DNA of 64,000 nucleotides, taken from contig NW_024881569.1 in NCBI RefSeq assembly GCF_019059575.1, forward strand, positions 806,001-870,000, written 5' to 3'. The stretch comes from Amphibalanus amphitrite (lineage: Eukaryota; Arthropoda; Thecostraca; Balanomorpha; Balanidae). The position numbers were made by a program, and so were the translations under genes. Within the stretch, counting starts at the first letter, position 1; each line of letters starts with the position of its first letter. Shown in pieces: positions 49,683-60,524 of the stretch. Below the pieces are notes generated by a model that made no database searches, was not told the DNA's origin, and worked only from the letters and a program-made list of their open reading frames with translations.

Positions 49683-52321
49683 AGCATATTTACGTCTGGA
49701 CAACGAGTTGCGGGGAAAAGTGCTGATTGTGTTGCAGTTTTAGGAGCCGGTGATTAGGCTGGATTTTTGGGTTACTTTTTCGTTCTGATTCATGTATTTC
49801 ATAGTGTTTGGCTTTTGAATATTTTAGTTCTTCCAGATAAATATTACTTGCCTTACAACTTTTGTAAAAACGTTTCATTTTTTTTTATAAGCCGACGTTC
49901 AGAGTCCTAAAAATACATCAGCACTACAATCATTGTAAACAAACAAATGGAGCACCACTTGGCTCTGTTCCAAGGCCATTTTTAGTTTATCTGGTGGTTT
50001 TCTTGCTCTTGTACGTCGTTTTGTTGGATGTTTTGAATCCCTTAAGATTGACTTATATCATATTTAAGAAGCATGTTGACTGAAAACAATCTGAAGTACC
50101 CAGGAGGCTGACAGAGGTCCTGACTACTGAGCAATATCAATATCAAGTTGAACAAGTTATTAAATTTTGGTTGATAAACGCAAGGTGATCGGGCTCATAT
50201 ATCAGCAAGAAAAAGTAAAATTAAAAGAGCTTATTGTCCAAAAACAAGCTACAATATTGCAGACCTTGGAGCAATACTGAAGAGCACGCTGAGCAGGATC
50301 ATGCCAGAAAATGTTGACTGATGAGCGCATATTGATGTATTGGTATGAATATTGAATGATAACTTACAACAGCAAGATAAATTAGTGCTAACTATCAAGT
50401 TAAAATCTAGAATGAATGGACTTGGGCAGTTTTACTATGCTTAGATGCTATGCAGATTGTAATGTGCATCAGGTACTCAGTGTCTGGCAAATGAAACATG
50501 CGATCATTCCGTTGCTACTGGAGTAGAAAGCTTGGATCACTAAATCCACTTTATGTTTATTTTGATTTTTGATGTTAATCATCATCACTGTATTTCTTGA
50601 AAAAAGGATTGTAGTAAAATTGTCAATGTGACAATCCATGCAACGATGTGATCATATTATGTGTTCATAGTCATTCGTGATAGTCATTATTGGTCCAATA
50701 TACAATGGCAAAGCTCTCAGTCTCAGCGTTTCTTCCTGTGGATGGTCGGCAGTGACTCAGAGCTTAGAAGCAGGTATTAGCTTTCTTCACAGGGCTGGGA
50801 TAAAAAGTACTGAGGGTCATCTTCCACCAAGGAACTCTACTTTGACATGGTATGAGATGTAGGCACAAGTAGGTAGGTGCTCAGTTCCTATAGTCAGTAG
50901 TGTATGTTTAGTCGGGTTAGCTTAGATTAGATTGTTAGTTTTTTAATTTGCCAAATGTCCATAAAAATGTGACCTGAGCAATGAGCATACCTGAACCTGA
51001 CTAACCTGACAGCTGACCTAACCTCAATCATCACACATATTTGCAGCCTACCCAAGACCTGCATGGCAGTAGCACCCAGTTATAGGTAGGTACTCGCCCT
51101 AACTCAATCTTACCTGCTAACCTTCAACTTGCCAAAAGTTAGCTCACATTGCCAAGCTGCGTCCAGGGAAACAGTCAACTGAGGAACTGGCTCATTGGGT
51201 GGCTGGTGTGAGTCTGTGCATTTAAAGTGTTTTTTTCTCTGAAGCTGCTCTGCACTGCTGTATGTCATGTTAGATGCTCAGAAAATGTGGGAAATGATTA
51301 CTAAGCTACTTTAATGCTTTGTTAATGCTCGAGACATGAACAAGTACAGATCCTGCAGGGTACAGCTATGAGTTAGGTGCTAGGTGAGTATGTTATGTGA
51401 ATGTGCTGTTCCCTGTTTGACTGTAAGTATAAAAACAAGCACAGAGTCACAGTTATATTTAATCTCCACATAAACATACAACAAAACCGGCCATATAGTC
51501 TAACTCCGAACACACCACAGATAACTTAAGCCTTTGTAGGCACAAAAATGTTTTGATTAACAGGACAGGTTTACAATATATCCTCTGTCCTTGGGGGATC
51601 TTGCTGCCAAGTTCAGGTATGAATTATGATGACTGAACTTCAGGATTGATCAACCTTTTCTTAGCCACTGCTTATATACGAGAAAGACCAAATGCTTGTT
51701 TGTTTTGATTTACAGGACATGTATACAATATATCCTCTGTCCTTGGGGGATCTTGCTGCCAAGTTGAGGTACGATGACTGAACTTCAGGATTGATCAACC
51801 TTTTCTTAGCCACTGCTTATAAACGAGAAAGACCAAATCAAAATGCTTGTTTGTAAACTGCGTTGAAAATTTAATGATCCACCTTCAATTCTGACATGAA
51901 GGCACAAATGAAATAGTTCCCTCTCCTTTTGGAATACACAAAGCAAAATAATTAATAAATTTTAGTGGATGGACAAGAGCAATTAGCATATCTTCCCCTC
52001 AAGTTAACTTCTGGCACTGTTGATGAATTATACTGACGCTTATTCGCTTCATATTTTGTAACAAACGCGCTAAAACTGCAATATAACAGCACTATATGCT
52101 TCTTGGCAAAATGCAATAGTATTAAAAATTTAGCCCTGATGGCATTCATTCTTGGTGGAAACGTAATCACAAAATATTTTGTAGTAACTATTAAATTCCG
52201 GCCGAAAACAGTGCACGGTTTAAAAAAGAATCACTCCAATGACGGTCCATTCTTGCGGTCCTGAAATCGCCACTATTTCCGGCCTCTCCAACGCAACTCG
52301 TTGTCCAGACGTAAATATGCT
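49683..52321. mobile_element. 2.6-kb non-autonomous DNA transposon with 30-bp terminal inverted repeats
   Basis: The ends AGCATATTTACGTCTGGACA + ACGAGTTGCG and their exact inverse are perfect over 30 bp. They are flanked by GAAAGTT (49676-49682 and 52322-52328); the duplication reads as 8 bp (TGAAAGTT) if the last T is shared. The interrupted host repeat continues across (compare 57585-57640). The interior is AT-rich with no transposase frame; it includes a local duplication at 51562-51858. Superfamily not assigned. Confidence 0.88.
51562..51858. repeat. tandem duplication of about 140-150 bp
   Basis: Segments starting near 51562 and 51714 share ACAATATATCCTCTGTCCTT, GGGGGATCTTGCTGCCAAGTT, GACTGAACTTCAGGATTGAT and ACGAGAAAGACCAAAT, with a few indels. 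Confidence 0.85.
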
Positions 52322-52860
52322 GAAAGTTATTCGAGAAAAACTTCATATATATGTAGTGCCGCAATTTCGACTTCCTTTTTGCTCCTGTGACGTCATCTTT
52401 GACCTGACCTGAAAATGACATCAGTAAAAATTATAGATATTATCCGTGTGTACCCTGCAGCGTTTACCGCTTGTCGCTATCTTGCTTTATTCTCGAGATC
52501 TTGCTGTCGCTCCCGCTCGTCACGTGACCTAAGGTCAACTTTTGACCTTTCGACCTTTCGAGGTCAACATACATATGTTTCGATGCGGATCGACGAGAGG
52601 ATGACGATGGTGATATTAGTTTGTTCCTAGCTGGGATACCCTGAAAGTTATTCGAGAAAAACTTCATATATATGTAGTGCCGCAATTTTTACTTCCTTTT
52701 TGCTCCTGTGACGTCATCTTTGACCTGACCTGAAAATGACCTCAGTAAAAATTATAGACCTTATCCGTGTGTACCCTGCACCGTTTACCGCTTGTCGCTA
52801 TCTTGCTTTATTCTCGAGATCTCGCTGTCGCTCCCGCTCGTAATAATGGACAGGTCTTAA
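52322..52860. repeat. AGGTCA-rich host repeat containing a 200-bp direct duplication
   Basis: The segment from GAAAGTTATTCGAGAAAAAC to CTCCCGCTCGT occurs at about 52322-52521 and again at about 52643-52842, with a third relative near 57594-57810. Between the two lies one arm of the 49515-49598 palindrome. TGACCTGACCTGAAAATGAC motifs are in each copy. Confidence 0.8.
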
Positions 52861-53309
52861 AAATGACCTGACCTGAGGTCAACGCAGGGCGATATCCACT
52901 TTTTTTATTTTCGCATATGAATGACAATTGATAAGGCTTTAATCGTCATCAGACAAAATTGCAACTTTCAGTGGGGAAAATATCAAGGTCACTCTTCGAA
53001 AAATAGATCAAAAGGTCACGTCATCAAAATTCTCGAAAAATGAAAATCCGAGATAGCCAAAATGTTTGTTGGCTGATTGTGAGTTGAACCATATAAAGTT
53101 TTTATCGTAGAAAGCCAATAGTTTTTGAGTTATAGGCCGCCAAACATAGGGCTGCAGCGCGACCTCCAGGAATTGCCCGAGGCTATATCTCGGAAACCGT
53201 TGTTCGGAGAAAAAAAATCCTTGCCACAGCTGGCTTCCCCGCCCATCACAACCCCTTACACCAGTTTTCAACGAAAAATAAAATATGAGGGTGCAAATTT
53301 AATTTTTAT

Positions 53310-53744
53310 TTGTCGATTTGTCGTGGAACTCATTGTCGTGGCCGGTACTTTCTGAAACGATTACCGCAGCTATGTGGTTTCCCGCGCTTCCCGCCCAAAG
53401 TGGACCGTGGGCCGCTCGATCCTGCTAACATCCACGCAGTGATCACTGATGCAAGGAATGATGTGTATCAGCTGAGTACGCGCGCCGGGGTCATAAAGGG
53501 CTGGTTTCCGCGCTCAGCTTTGCGGGAAACCGATGCAAATGAGGTTGGGGTGGTCGGAACAGATAGCACTCTTGGCCTGAGAGAGGCGTTCCGAGAGCAG
53601 TCACTTTTTGGAGGGCAAAGGATGAAGCAGTGTGCATGCCGGGCCAGCGCCAAACAGTGCAACACCAAAAGGTGCAAGTGCCGTAAGGCTGGAATGATGT
53701 ATACGAATCGGTTCCACGCAGCGCTCCCATGTGTCAACAAATAA
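53310..53744 (+). pseudogene. C-terminal fragment of a KRBA2-like (transposon-derived) integrase gene
   Basis: From about 53388 the frame reads FPPKVDRGPLDPANIHAVIT, then STRAGVIKGWFPRSAL, and ends in a Cys-rich tail (CACRAS, CNTKRCKCRKAGM, NRFHAALPC). This matches, from memory, the conserved C terminus of KRAB-A domain-containing protein 2-like integrases found in many invertebrates. The integrase core is absent upstream, where repetitive DNA begins, so this is a 3' fragment, or a last exon using an acceptor such as TTACCGCAG at 53361-53369. The AATAAA at 53743-53748 overlaps the stop. The fragment has no stop or frameshift itself. Confidence 0.6.
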
Positions 53745-54571
53745 TAAAACAGTTCTGGAACCTTTTGTTTGAAAATGCGGTCTCTATAGGAGAGTTTCCA
53801 GACGATATTTTTTTTTTTTTTACTGCCTATGGACCAACACAGCAGACCCCACACTTCAGAGAAAGCCGATAACTGCACAGTGTAATATTTGTGTACTAGC
53901 TAACAATAAAGTAGGTACGGTGTGTCTAAAAAGTATGTCCCCTGGTTTGGCTCTCCCACCGCAGGCGAATCGGTAACTTGGTGGAATCCGCCACCGAGGT
54001 AGGGAGGGTCAGAGAGGGGAAGGGAGGGGAAGGAGGGGCAACCGCTCGGCACCAGGCGATGCCTGGCTGACCCCGCGCTCCCTCCCTGACCTCTGTCCTG
54101 CCCTCAGGCGAGGACCGATTTTCTCGGCCCGTAGCTGCCGAGCGATGAAGCCGAGCTCGCGTGGCGCGACTACACTGGCCCAATCTTATAAAGGGAGTGC
54201 TATTCATTTCACGGCAATAGGTAATCTTTATAGTGATAACCAGCACTCAGCAGTGGATGTGTAAACATACAGTCCAAAACAAACGGTAGCATCAAGCACA
54301 CAATTGCTTCACAATATGCTCTCCCATTCCACTTCTATGGAGGGTGTAATTTCTTAGGGCGTAAAATTCGCGCTGCTGCAAACGAAGACACTGCCGAACT
54401 TTATGAAAACGGGCGCTGGGATTCCGTCAATATACGATGGACTTCAATGCGTGAAAACAATTTTGCACTTAGCCGTAATAATAGCCGTAAGTAACATCAC
54501 ATCCATTCCCCGGCGTTATAAGATTGGTCCCAGCAACCCACGAGGAAGTCTGTTTATAGAGCGTATTATCC

Positions 54572-54573
<2 letters not shown>

Positions 54574-54665
<92 letters not shown>

Positions 54666-54769
54666 CGAGGGAGCGAGAGCGAGAGAGAGCGAGAGAGCGA
54701 GAGCGAGAGCGAGAGAGCGAGAGCGAGAGAGTGAGAGAGAGAGAGCGAGAGAGAGAGAGCGAGCGAGAG

Positions 54770-54837
<68 letters not shown>
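54574..54837. repeat. GA dinucleotide microsatellite, about 264 bp
   Basis: A long GA run with a middle section interrupted by GCGA variants. It adjoins the repeat at 54840; in the homologous copy at 17180 the same point reads GATAGAGAGCTG, so the tract appears to have expanded from that seed. Confidence 0.95.
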
Positions 54838-54839
<2 letters not shown>

Positions 54840-55600
54840 GCAACCTGGCATAGCTGTCCTTTGACTCAAGCTAGATTTTGTGACACTAACCGCATTTTCA
54901 GGTCCTTGTCAATGACCTACGACGTCATTGGTGAACCTCTGTGCATGGTCCTCAGATGTCGCAACTTGGCAACGCCCTCAGTGCCAGAGCAGCTTTCACA
55001 GGGAGTTGAAACCTTCAGGACCTGCTCCTAGCATCCCAAAGAGGTCTCACGACTTGTAAATGTATCTGGGATTTTTAAGACGGTCACGTGACCAAACCAT
55101 TAGTTAAAAAGGAAAATGGCTATTTTGTCCCCGGTAACGATCTCGAATTATCTCAACCACAGGGAATCGTGATTTCATGCACTTCTTACACGGTTTGGTG
55201 TTTTGCAAATTTTGCATTGTTGAGCTTGCGTAACGTCATTTATGACGTCATTGAGGCCATAAGTTTTTCGTCAATAGCTCCCGATCAAATTGGGCTAGCG
55301 AGTCGGGAAAACCACCATTCACCAATGCAGTGGAAGACCTGTCGAATCAAATGATATGCGATATCACCTCCTTTAACCAGCTTCGTGACCTGGGACTCTG
55401 ACCTGACCTTGATCTGAGGTCAACCTCAGTTGACCTCAACCGAACAAAACGTATGCCTACCATTCGACACCTCTGAGCGAGGCAAAATAAACGATTATGC
55501 AAAAACCGCGGCTCTGCGGTCATTTTTGCGGTTATTTATCAAAAACCGATTTCTTGCCTTGGGCCATATTACCTGACCCTGACCTGGTTAACGCGTCATA
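54838..55600. repeat. AGGTCA-rich repeat homologous to the element at 17095-18476
   Basis: Shared landmarks with 17190-17965 include CAGATGTCGCAACTT, AACGCCCTCA(C/G)TGCCAGAG, GGAATCGTGATTTCATGCAC and AACCGCGGCTCTGCGG-like text. It lies inside the putative mariner-like element. Terminal TTAA ends were not resolved here. Confidence 0.7.
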
Positions 55601-56519
55601 AGTTTCCTCGGCGAACACTACTGTTTATTAGGCGTCTACCAAAGATGAACTATCCAAAGTTCTCACTTTATGAAAATAATGTAAAATTTCCTTTTTATTT
55701 CAATTTTGTTTTTCTTTCTGATCAATTAAAGGAAAACTAAAACAAAACATTAAAATAGCAAAAACAAAATGACGAGTGTATTTTTCTGTCACAAATTTCC
55801 AGGAGTGTTTTTGCAGCGATAGTAGCTCGGCATCGTTAACTTCGATCCGGATATTGTTGTTCAATGGTGGCCTCTGCGAACTTAGAAAAGCTGTTTATGG
55901 TCATGAAGGCCTGCATTGGCACACTCTATTACCACGATGTGGTTAACCAGATGTTTTTCTTCAACGCTTCAACGGCTCAGACACGTCGCTAAACGTGGCA
56001 CCCGTAGCAAACGTGTCAAACGTGGCAAAATTTCACTGTCCCTACGAACCCTCATCAGCACTCGTTGGCTTGGTGTGTGGCCCCTGCCCTTTGGCCGAGA
56101 CAGCCGCCAGCCTATACTGATACCGCGCGGCGCACCCCTCCTAGCGGGCGGGGGAGCGCACCACGCGCTCCCCGCCCACACCCCTCCCTCCTTCCCGAGG
56201 TCGTGTCACGAAGGTTCGGGATTACGCTACTATCAGCCACTGCGTAGCTGTCGCCCAGCGCATGGGAATGCGTGGTTTGGTCCGGATTCAGCCAACTACC
56301 GGCTCGCGACACCAGCGCCGCGTGGTGGCGAGGGGACATTCTTTTTAGACATACTATACGCTGCGCTGCAGACGAGACGATCCGTGAAATATCTCGTAGT
56401 GTTAGCCCATTTTACACCAATACGATAACGTCCCTCCCCCTCCCGCCCGCCGGCGTGTATATGCACACAACCGTCCGCGTACGAAAAGTTTTGTTACAGA
56501 GAGTGCCGGTCGTCTTTTG

Positions 56520-56740
56520 GGCAATCCATGTAATGCCTAGGCAACGAGTGTACTCAGTTAATTTTGACCATATTTCAGGGAGTGCCTGGCCTCCGCCTGG
56601 CATTTCATGAAATGCCTAAAATTTTCAGGCATTCGCTGTAACGCGCCTATTACTACGAAGATTTCAGTTTTTGCCGGCATTCCATGGAATGCCTAGGCAT
56701 TTCATGAAATGCCGGATTTCACCCGATGCCTACGACATGT
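56520..56740. repeat. inverted copy of the GCATTTCATGAAATGC-box repeat
   Basis: Reverse complement of 49273-49495, with the same boxes and the central GAAGATTTCAGTTTTTGCCGGC stretch. It joins AGGTCA-rich repeat sequence on its right. Confidence 0.75.
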
Positions 56741-56754
56741 ATAAAATGATTATC

Positions 56755-57301
56755 TCGAAATTTGCATACCGGTGGTGACATAAGGTCAAGTCAATTTTTG
56801 CGCCCTCTCCATTAGGTTTTATAAATGGGAGAAAATCGAAAGGTGCCTCTTTTAGGCAAACGTCATCCTAGGCACCCTCAATCACCTGGTTACATAAAAA
56901 ATGACAACCTAAATCGGAAATTTGTACCCGTGACCCCTCCTTATGTCTATGGGGTCATCTCAGGTCACGAAACGTCTCCACAGCTTTTGACAATAGCATT
57001 TGTTATAGACACGCTAGAGCGTTGAAAACACCTTAGATGTGTTCAGGCCTTATCGACGATACGGTTTGACGGATGTGCAACATGACCTTTCAGGTCAGGT
57101 CACCTTGAATTTAGTTCAAATTTTCTAAATGACCTGATAAGGTCAAATTATATGTAGTTCATTCGGCGCGTCTCGACGAGAGTAACACGATGCTGACAAA
57201 AGAAATGTCGTGCCTTTTCCTGAGTCGAAAATTGTTAAAGAAAAAAAGTGTTTCATAAAAACGACTATTTTAAAAGTTTTTTCTCTCAAGAGGCTAAACC
57301 G
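56755..57301. repeat. AGGTCA-rich repeat related to 41180-41760 and 63050-63600
   Basis: Shared landmarks include TTCATTCG(A/G)CGCGTCT, AACACGAT(T/G)CTG and ATGACCTTT...GGTCAGGTCA. Copies are diverged, suggesting an old, high-copy family. Confidence 0.7.
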
Positions 57302-57305
57302 TTAA

Positions 57306-57873
57306 CCCGAGCACCGACGGGGGGGGGGGCTGTTATCCACCCCCCCCCCCTTTGAGGTTATCGTGAATAGCGGGAAAACCGCGGCGCGTAGCGCCGCGAA
57401 ATTTGGCATGACTATTTTCTCATTAATTTTACACATGGTGTGCAAGTTTGAACCTCCTAACTTTTAAGGTCAGATCACCAGGTTACTTCGAATGACCCAA
57501 CCTCAAATCACTTTTTTGCAACTTTGTCACGTCGTGTCAGAGCTACAGTAGATAACGGAGTATGATTCGATGCGGATTGACGAGAGGATCACGATGGTGC
57601 CCTTAGTTTGTTCCTAGCTTGGCTAATTCGAAAGTTATTCGAGAAAAACTCTTCATATCTAGCGCCGCCATTTTGACTTTTTTTACCCCTGTGACGTCAT
57701 CTTTGACCTGATCTGGAAATGACCTAATTAAAAATTGTAGACCTTGTCCGTGCGTACCCCATGCCGTTTACCGCTTGTCGCTATCTTGCTTCGCTCTTGA
57801 GATCTCAGGGGGCGGGCGGTCATCCGCCCCCCCGTCGGTTCTAAGTTGGCGCGGACCCCCGTCGGTGCGCGGG
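57306..57873. mobile_element. 568-bp TTAA-flanked (piggyBac-like) MITE
   Basis: TTAA (57302-57305), CCCGAGCACCGACGGGGG; the other end CCCCCGTCGGTGCGCGGG, TTAA (57874-57877). The inverted repeat has one mismatch over 18 bp. A GCGGCGCGTAGCGCCGC palindrome follows the left end, as in the element at 40918. This is the cleanest complete member of the family in the window. Confidence 0.85.
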
Positions 57874-58279
57874 TTAATCGCAGGTCAATTCTGAGAACAG
57901 TTTACGGAAAGAACGTTACAAGAACTATTGAATGCGTTTTTTTTTGTGGCGCTGCAGCTCTGTTTGTACCCGGGTTATGCGCCGGAGTTGTCAAACAATG
58001 TTGAAATAGGCAAAATGTGACCTTTGCTGACTTATGGTGACCTGACCTTTGACCTGACCTAGAAAATGACCGAGTTACTTTCGGCATGATTTTTTACGCT
58101 CTTCCGAATGCCACGTACGCTTACGTGTCGCTACGTGGCCCAGGAGCCGAGTTAGAGAGAGAGGGTGTTCAAACGCCTCCCCCACCGCCTGTCCCAAACG
58201 CCATCCGTGGCGCAACTATGGAGCTCATTTTGTTCGGAGAACTGTAAACAGGAGCAGCCCCATGAGGTCAGTCGAAAGG

Positions 58280-59171
58280 GTCCCATCATCGGCTGTTGCC
58301 TGTTCCTCGGGCCCCATGGCCTGGGCAGGGCCTTCTCAGCGGGCCCTTCCGTTTCTGGGGCCCGGCCAGGACAAGCTGTTTCTGAGACTGGGCACGGAAG
58401 TGTATATCTGGGCTCGCTTTCTTGATACGTTGTCGAGGCCGAGGGACCAGCTCAAAAGCCTGCTTCAAGGCTTTCTGAGCGGGCCCTTCCGCTTTTGTAG
58501 ACCTCCCGGGCCCCCGGTTGTCATTGGCTTGGCCCGGTCCGCTTGTGGGGCCCGGCTAGGGACCCATATGAGCACCGGCAAGACCCTATGGGCCCTTTTT
58601 GGACCCGAAAGCCTGGGCAAGATCTTCTCAGCGGGCCCTTCCACATCTAGGGCACAGACAGGCCCTGTGACTGGGCACGGAAGAGGATTTTTTTCGGATT
58701 CGCTAACCATAACTTCTCCGGGGCCAATTAGCTCAAAAGCGATACCTTTGGGCCCGATAAGGGACCCGTTTGGAGTCCGGCAGGGCCATAGGGGCCCACC
58801 CTCAAGCTCGAAGGCTCGAGCATATCCTTCTGAACGGGTCTTTCCGCTTTTGGGGCCCTGCCGGGCTCCAAATTGCCCTCGCTCTGCCCAAAAGTGGACC
58901 GAAGGGCCCAGTTACGGACCTGTTTGTGGCCCGGCAGGGCCCCAGGGGCCCATCCGCGAACCAAAAAATTCGAACAAATCCTTCTGAGCATGCCCTTCCG
59001 CTTTTTGGCCCAGCCGACCCCAAATTGTTCCTGACTAGGCCCCAAAGCGGGCCCTTCGGGCCCGCTTTCTTGCTGCCTAGCGGGCCCTGCCGGGCCCGCT
59101 TTTGGGGCCCGGCAGGGCCCAGGGGGGGGGGGGGCGACCGCCCCCGTCGCCCCCCCTTGGATACGTCCCTG
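58280..59171. repeat. GGGCCC-rich minisatellite block with a transposon-like right end
   Basis: Units containing CTGAGCGGGCCCTTCCGCTTTTGGGG and a CCGGCAGGGCC motif recur near 58335, 58478, 58628, 58831 and 58985, spaced about 140-200 bp and degenerate. The block ends in a long G tract, GGGGGCGACCGCCCCC-like boxes and CCTTGGATACGTCCCTG. The 241-codon frame across it is repeat-encoded and not called a gene. Confidence 0.7.
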
Positions 59172-60056
59172 CGTAACCTATAGGTCGTGTCACAACAAGC
59201 GGGCAAGAGGCGTCTGAAAGCTGGCCACGAATCTCCAAAGTTCAAATTTTTGAATGAAGTCTTCTTAGTTTGAGTGCGTTTCAGGTACCATGTAGTTTTC
59301 ACTTTTCTTGATAGACTTTGTGTCAGGCTATTTAGTTAAATGTGAATAATATCAAGGATCATTGAAGACATTACGGTTTTTGGCGATAGCACTATTGATC
59401 GCATTGACCGGATAATTGAGGGCACCAATTTACTCAGAGTGAGCAGCCAAATCGAATGACAAGCAGTGTGACCCTCCAGATCGTATTACCTGTCCAACAG
59501 GTAGGACCTTTTGGACGCAGTCAGCAGGCGGGTTTGAATATGAAATTAGGTCTTTGGTACCAAAAGACGGGTATAAATATGAAATAGGCCTTCAGCATTC
59601 AGTGATGTGCAGTTGAAATGTGTAGTTAAGGGGTTTATAAAAAGATTACCTACAATGGCCGTTTTCTAACGGCCAATGTGTAGTTAAGGGGTTTCTAAAA
59701 AGATTACCTACAATGGCCGTTTTCTAACGGCCATCTGGTACACATTTGGTGAAGATTACGTGCAAGTTTAGTGCAGATTTGATCGAATTAGGTTCAGTGT
59801 GTTTCTTATAAAGTATCAGTTTGGGTTGCACAGACGCTTAAATACATCAGTTTTCAAATTATAAGACTTTATTTTCGATTAAAACACTGAAATAAATTCA
59901 TGATGTGAAGATATTCATTGTTAAAGAGAAGAGATTTGGTGCAGATTTGGTCAAGTTAGGTGCATTCCCCAGATAGTCCGTCGTGAAAACGACTATAATA
60001 CATTACATATAATACATTTTTTCCGAACACGCCCTTTGATTATAAAAGTAAAATGA
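59172..60056. other. AT-rich intergenic stretch
   Basis: Only a tandem duplication is noted: two copies of about 59 bp at 59626-59742. Confidence 0.5.
59626..59742. repeat. two tandem copies of a 59-bp unit
   Basis: AATGTGTAGTTAAGGGGTTT...GGCCGTTTTCTAACGGCC is repeated back to back with one difference; each unit ends in a small hairpin (GGCCGTT...AACGGCC). Confidence 0.9.
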
Positions 60057-60060
60057 TTAA

Positions 60061-60524
60061 CTTAAGTGACCATCCCACCTTAACATAAGTTTTGAGTTGA
60101 GATAGCCAATTGGGGTCCCTGGCTTGCAATTATCGGTTTGGACACTCACAACAACGAGAACTGCTTTAGCTCGGAGATATTTAATTTCAAACTTGCATTT
60201 TTTGAATTCTAAGGGACTAATGCATTTGAATGCCTCCTTAGAATTTGTGACATCAGCGGAGATCTAACGATTTTTAAATCTTTTACTAAAACCATCGGTA
60301 AAACGTGGTGGTATATACTCTGCTTAGCGCGCAACATCTGCCGCACTTGCAGGATGCCAAAGAATTGTTTCCAAATGACGTCGAAGGAACAGCGGAGGTA
60401 TAAAAAAAAATAAACAAAAGTAAATGTCTAATATCTCGAACACCACTGAATATTTTTCGGTGAAATTTGGTAGATATTCATGCCAATTAATTAACTTTTT
60501 GAAGGTGGGAGGATCCGTAGAAAT
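60061..60524. mobile_element. short, inverted relative of the 3-kb TTAA element at 20841-23820
   Basis: The left end (GACCATCCCACCTTAACATA, GTTTTGAGTTGAGATAGCC) matches the right end of the larger element inverted. The right end (GGTAGATATTCATGCCAATT...CTTTTTGAAGGTGGGAGG) matches its left end inverted. The outermost bases at the right are degraded. TTAA occurs at 60057-60060. Confidence 0.7.

Larger units (their letters stand above)
53918..56356. mobile_element. possible mariner-like element with degenerate 25-bp ends
   Basis: TA then CGGTGTGTCTAAAAAGTATG, and at the far side the near inverse (CATTCTTTTTAGACATACTA) then TA at 56357-56358; about 25 bp match with four or five differences. The interior includes the GA microsatellite and a TTAA-family repeat (54840-55570), probably later insertions. 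No transposase frame. Confidence 0.45.

Noticed and set aside
54403-54869. Arg-Glu and Leu-Ser repeat frames over 100 codons on both strands
   Set aside because: Pure translation of the GA microsatellite.
55916-56428. 170-codon frame
   Set aside because: Composition and lack of motifs suggest chance; it overlaps the right end of a possible mariner-like element.
58262-58987. 241-codon frame
   Set aside because: It is produced by the GGGCCC-rich degenerate minisatellite; frames on the opposite strand are equally long and no protein motif is seen.
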